From MGR-bin208 sp043779285 (GTDB lineage Bacteria > Bacteroidota > Bacteroidia > Chitinophagales > Chitinophagaceae), in contig JAYWEL010000237.1 of assembly GCA_043779285.1 (NCBI GenBank), positions 1-7,342 of the forward strand: 7,342 nucleotides of DNA, read 5' to 3'. Positions 6,643 through 7,342 of this stretch are shown in pieces (within the stretch, counting starts at the first letter, position 1; each line of letters starts with the position of its first letter). The notes below the pieces were generated by a model, which had not been told where the DNA came from, made no database searches, and saw only the letters and a program-made list of their open reading frames with translations. Made by a program: the position numbers and the translations under genes.

Positions 6643-7342
6643 TGGCTGATTGGGTTGTATTCATCAACACTATTTTTATAAAAAAAACAATACGCTTGAT
6701 CCCGGTTTTACTGGCCGAGTATTTCCAACTTTTTGAGAGCAAGAATTTAGTAGATGGTAATATTTGCAAAATTTCCAGAATGTCTTTTCGAAGTTTTGAT
6801 TCTTCTTTGTGCAGCCATTTTTTCATCAAACCCAATAATAACGGACTTATTAGAAGATACCAGGATAGAATAATAAAGACAGAGCGAAGAAATATTTTAA
6901 GGGAGATATGCAATGGAATTATTGCATTGGATTTGCTGAAGAGTGGTTGAAGTAATAGGATTGCTAACAAAATCCAACAGAGGATAAAAATGGTTTTTAG
7001 TTTCGGGTTAGTTTCGGATTTCTTATCTATAGAAAATTCGGATTCGGGAATTATTGATTCGAAAATATATTCCTTATTGATATTTTGCCATTTACCCGAT
7101 CGTATACAAAGCATGCCGGCAAACCAACCAACAAATATTCCAACAATACTATGAAGGATGATATAACCGATAGCCAAATAAAGACTGTAATTGCTGAGTA
7201 CTGTTTCATTGAAAAGCCGACGGATGAACTCATTCACTGCATGCCAGAAATCATTTCCATATACGATCATCAAAACAATAATTCGTTGAACGGCTGATTC
7301 GAATAATGCCAGAAACCCAAGCAGGATGCAGGATGCACGGAA
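6635..7342 (-). CDS. Polytopic membrane protein of unknown function (5' end outside window)
   Basis: The frame is open from the right edge to a TAA at 6635-6637, giving 235 visible residues. A TTG at 7271-7273 and an ATG at 7268-7270 exist, but the coding pattern clearly continues upstream: residues 6-27 read as a membrane helix (ILLGFLALFESAVQRIIVLM). The true start is therefore outside the window. Other likely helices are at visible residues about 52-77 (YSLYLAIGYIILHSIVGIFV...), 116-133 (KTIFILCWILLAILLLQ) and 148-172 (IFLRSVFIILSWYLLISPLL). Between them lie an amphipathic segment (FWHAVNEFIRRLF) and a polar loop (about 83-113) rich in Ser, Glu and Lys. The C-terminal 60 residues are basic, with a final hydrophobic stretch. 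I do not recognise the family. Its stop overlaps the start of a P-loop NTPase by eight bases, which suggests a membrane component energised or controlled by that NTPase; this is inference from coupling only. Confidence 0.7.
   Translation of the reverse strand, partial: FRASCILLGFLALFESAVQRIIVLMIVYGNDFWHAVNEFIRRLFNETVLSNYSLYLAIGYIILHSIVGIFVGWFAGMLCIRSGKWQNINKEYIFESIIPESEFSIDKKSETNPKLKTIFILCWILLAILLLQPLFSKSNAIIPLHISLKIFLRSVFIILSWYLLISPLLLGLMKKWLHKEESKLRKDILEILQILPSTKFLLSKSWKYSASKTGIKRIVFFIKIVLMNTTQSANE

Noticed and set aside
6567..6950. Plus-strand open frame across the NTPase/membrane-protein junction
   Set aside because: It is antisense to two well-supported overlapping genes; the composition is that of a shadow frame.

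Overview
The window looks like chromosomal DNA from a member of Bacteroidota, probably close to the Chitinophagaceae/Sphingobacteriia. The DNA is AT-rich, ribosome-binding sites are weak or absent, and secreted proteins carry signal peptides ending in '..FSQ' or an LTSC lipobox. This placement is an inference from style and families, not a database result.

Layout. Positions 1-606 (minus) hold the N-terminal 202 residues of a polysaccharide flippase-like membrane protein that runs off the left edge. Positions 641-2284 (minus) encode a secreted M1 zinc aminopeptidase, 34 bases upstream of the flippase gene. Positions 2424-3070 (minus) hold a small two-gene module that reads as a type II toxin-antitoxin pair: a 68-residue antitoxin-like protein, then a PIN-domain RNase. 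The PIN frame has no ATG, GTG or TTG at its natural start. Positions 3169-3831 (minus) encode a lipoprotein-type methionine sulfoxide reductase MsrA. A 214-base divergent intergenic region follows. Positions 4046-6154 (plus) encode a MutS2-family ATPase with the KOW-like region but no Smr nuclease domain. Positions 6151-6642 and 6635-7342 (both minus) are a coupled pair: a polytopic membrane protein of unknown function (5' end outside the window) and a THEP1-like NTPase whose start overlaps the membrane-protein stop by 8 bases. This pair meets mutS2 tail to tail, and the two stop codons share the palindrome TTAA.

How the genes fit together. Most are independent housekeeping or envelope functions: periplasmic peptide breakdown, repair of oxidised methionine outside the cytoplasm, export of a polysaccharide unit, and MutS2 action on DNA or collided ribosomes. 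The less ordinary parts are the PIN module with its anomalous start and an in-phase A AAA AAC slippery site in the antitoxin gene, the Smr-less MutS2, and the membrane protein/NTPase pair. I see no RNA gene, CRISPR array, insertion sequence or convincing terminator hairpin. All gaps between genes are shorter than 300 bases.
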